64,000 bases of DNA, taken from Ostreiculturibacter nitratireducens (lineage in GTDB: Bacteria; Pseudomonadota; Alphaproteobacteria; Rhodobacterales; Rhodobacteraceae). Of this stretch, positions 62,274-64,000 are shown piece by piece. The stretch's first letter is position 1, and every line of letters begins with the position of its first letter. The position numbers and the translations under genes were made by a program. The notes beneath the pieces are model-generated. The model was not told the origin of the DNA. It made no database searches and worked only from the letters and a program-made list of their open reading frames with translations. The stretch is from the NCBI RefSeq assembly GCF_032670585.1, contig NZ_JAVQHL010000001.1, forward strand, positions 1,445,307-1,509,306. The letters are read 5' to 3'.

Positions 62274-63093
62274 GGTGCTGTCACTCGAATTCGTACTAGT
62301 CGCGGTCAGTGAAGCTGTGCTGCCCCTTAACCAGAGCACAAACCGCGCCACTCAGCGAGAGCGGCGGTGCGATTCAGCCTGAACAGGCGACGACCGGAGA
62401 GGCCGCGTTCCTGGGTCAAATGGTATGCGACGGAGGCCTGGACGGATGCGAACTTTCGAAGACTTCGCATGCGCCGGGACCGAGCCATTTCCCCTTCCCG
62501 TTGTCGGAACGGTAGACGCGAGTTCTCCGCTCTGCCGTTCACTCAGCGACCCGTCTTATTGCGAGCATCAGCGCCGAACTCCTTTAGCGCCGTGCAGTAG
62601 GAGCGAAGCTTCTCAATGACCATATTTTCGGGTCGACCATACTTGCGCATTGCTTTCCTCAGGAAATTCAAACGCGGCTGTCTTGTCATTTGTATTGGTG
62701 ACAAGCCTTTCAAGCACTTGGCCCTCGTGATTGACCGCCCGCCACAGCTAGTTAATTTCGCCGTTGATCTTCACTAACATCTCGTCGAGATGCCATCTCC
62801 ACCGGCTGGACCGCATGCCTTCGATACAGCGCGTGCGCATTTCCGGATCGAACGTCGGGCCAAACCGATGGCGCCAGCGCGGGATCGTCTCGTGGCGGGC
62901 ATCGACGCCACTCTCGTACATCAGATCCTCACATTGCGAAGCAAAAGCGGAAACCGGACGCATGACATCACAGCCAGGCGCATGATCTCGGGGCAGCTCC
63001 CCGAGTAGCGGAATGGACTGAGTATCATCTTCCCCAGGCGCCACCAAGCGCCCCGCCCTGCCCCGCCTCAAGCCGAGTTCTTCTGAGAAGACC
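62274..63093 (-). mobile_element. IS6-family element, full length but decayed
   Basis: About 820 bp, the normal IS6 size. On the minus strand the transposase can be followed through several frames. RWHLDEMLVKINGEIN, with the first catalytic Asp, ends in a stop where Trp-containing LWRAV should follow; later comes NGRAENSRLPFRQREGE with the catalytic Glu; the C-terminus is LFRLNRTAALAEWRGLCSG. The left end is GGTGCTGTCACTCGAATTCG, the right end TTCTTCTGAGAAGACC. Multiple frameshifts make it inactive. Confidence 0.8.
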
Positions 63094-63877
63094 CTCGAAG
63101 GCGACCTGCCGCAGGCTACGGATAATCGCGATGATCATGGCGTGTGCGATCGAGGCGATCTCACCCACGGTGCAAAACGCCCATGTCCTGCAATTCTTCG
63201 GAACTTGGCGACGGCCTTCCGCGCCTCGGGCGTGAGTACGTCCCGTTCGTCGACGAGACGCGTGAGCGCGTTTAATGATACATCTGTGGCATTTATGATT
63301 GACGTTGGTATGTTTGTACGCTTAGCGTCCCCCGAGAAAATGCGACTCTCGTTCGGGAAATTTCCAATGCCGGAAACCGCTCTGCCCTCTTCGGGGCGCG
63401 TCGTGAACACAAGCAGCGGGATCAAAGGTCCCGACCTCGCCTGTTACCTCGCGCGTGGGGGGTGGGCGAATGCCGTCATGTCGGAAAGGGCCGCACTGGC
63501 CAAGGGCTCTGCCAGCGACGGGGCGGGGCGTATGAGACGCTCAAAACCTGCGACGAACGGCTGATGGCAATGCTTCGCAGCAATCCCGACGCAGCTTGCT
63601 TGCCCCATCGTACAGGCGGCCTGCCGACGGTTTCCGAAATGCTCTTCATCGGCAAGAGCGTTCGCGCCTATCGCGACACTCTGGCGTCGGACGTCGAGGC
63701 GAATGCCCGGTCCAACGCGACCCTCCGCGAGAACGACGTCTTCAAGCAGCCAGGCAAGTTTCACCCCAGCCTCTTGGTGACCCAGGCGGATTTCGAGTGG
63801 GCGGAGCCCGTGATCGAAGGCGTCGCGTGCGCTTTGAACACGAATTCAGGACACCGACATCTCAGAAGGAAGAAGCC
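63094..63877. other. Relic-containing region upstream of etfB
   Basis: About 780 bases without a confident gene. At 63.15-63.3 kb, the minus strand carries a decayed copy of the small gene at 60554-60763; the start codon ATG has become ATA. A plus-strand frame (about 63567-63881, from MAMLRSNPDAACLPHR to an end overlapping etfB) is open but matches nothing I recognise and has no ribosome-binding site. It may be the tail of a truncated gene or the noncoding leader of etfB. Confidence 0.45.
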
Positions 63878-64000
63878 ATGAAGGTCCTCGTGCCCGTCAA
63901 GCGGGTGATCGACTATAACGTGAAGGTTCGCGTGAAGGCGGACGGGACGGGTGTCGATCTCGCCAACGTCAAGATGTCGATGAACCCGTTCGACGAGATC
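63878..64000 (+). CDS. etfB: Electron transfer flavoprotein beta subunit, N-terminus
   Basis: Only the first 41 codons are in the window. MKVLVPVKRVIDYNVKVRV and MSMNPFDEI are the signature N-terminus of EtfB, which with EtfA carries electrons from acyl-CoA and N-methyl amino-acid dehydrogenases to the quinone pool. AAGGA lies 9-10 nt before the ATG at 63878. This gene probably marks the return to core chromosome after the IS6-scarred region. Confidence 0.93.
   Translation, partial: MKVLVPVKRVIDYNVKVRVKADGTGVDLANVKMSMNPFDEI

Noticed and set aside
63462..63881. 140-codon plus-strand frame overlapping the etfB start
   Set aside because: Open but without a ribosome-binding site, family resemblance or clear start; kept only as part of the relic region.

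Overview
The window reads as chromosomal DNA of a high-GC alphaproteobacterium, most likely Rhodobacterales (Roseobacter/Paracoccus/Rhodobacter-like). The evidence is a sorbitol/mannitol operon in the Rhodobacter arrangement, a 180-kDa-class NAD-glutamate dehydrogenase, Cox-type molybdenum hydroxylase loci, and IS6- and IS5-family elements typical of that group. No rRNA, tRNA or CRISPR array was seen. Identifications are by reading motifs and overall protein resemblance; no database search was run.

Layout. (1) 1-3.0 kb: a Cox-type molybdenum hydroxylase locus on the minus strand (coxD, coxE, coxS, start of coxL). (2) 3.2-11.0 kb: a biodegradative-type Orn/Lys/Arg decarboxylase and NAD-glutamate dehydrogenase. 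(3) 11.3-24.1 kb: a polyol island. It holds a seven-gene minus-strand operon (smoEFGK, smoS, mtlK, a Zn-alcohol dehydrogenase), a LacI regulator with operator-like palindromes, and two plus-strand pairs (fructokinase plus transaldolase-like aldolase; PfkB kinase plus GatZ-family epimerase). The products would converge on fructose 6-phosphate. (4) 24.8-26.3 kb: a cobalt-type nitrile hydratase cassette (alpha, beta, accessory protein) between two IS6-family remnants. (5) 26.7-39.2 kb: an M24 peptidase; a second Mo-hydroxylase operon (coxM/S/L-like plus a MoaD-like protein); a PuuE-like deacetylase with a TetR regulator; then an operon of an SsuA/NMT1-type ABC importer, two SDR dehydrogenases and a ureohydrolase. 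This may be one catabolic route for a nitrogen heterocycle. (6) 39.2-40.9 kb: a broken IS5-family element, a truncated duplicate of the regulator found at 52.9 kb, and an IS6 fragment. (7) 41.1-43.5 kb: a winged-helix/alpha-beta-hydrolase fusion and a methyltransferase. (8) 44.2-53.7 kb: an oligopeptide-type ABC operon ending in an amidohydrolase and a C69-like dipeptidase, divergent from the intact regulator. (9) 54.5-62.3 kb: a Rieske oxygenase with ferredoxin and reductase, an aldehyde dehydrogenase stump, and CoA-transferase, MaoC hydratase, MmgE/PrpD and CitE-like lyase genes. (10) 62.3 kb to the end: another IS6 remnant, gene relics and the start of etfB.

The most striking large-scale pattern is the scatter of decayed IS6-family copies. 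At least seven sites (about 11.0, 24.2, 26.4, 40.6, 43.7-44.1, 53.7 and 62.3 kb) carry remnants, all with the transposase on the minus strand, and nearly every one sits between two functional modules. The window looks like an accessory region assembled cassette by cassette through IS6-type cointegration or homologous recombination between direct repeats. A 451-bp, almost identical direct duplication 12.9 kb apart is the most recent event visible.
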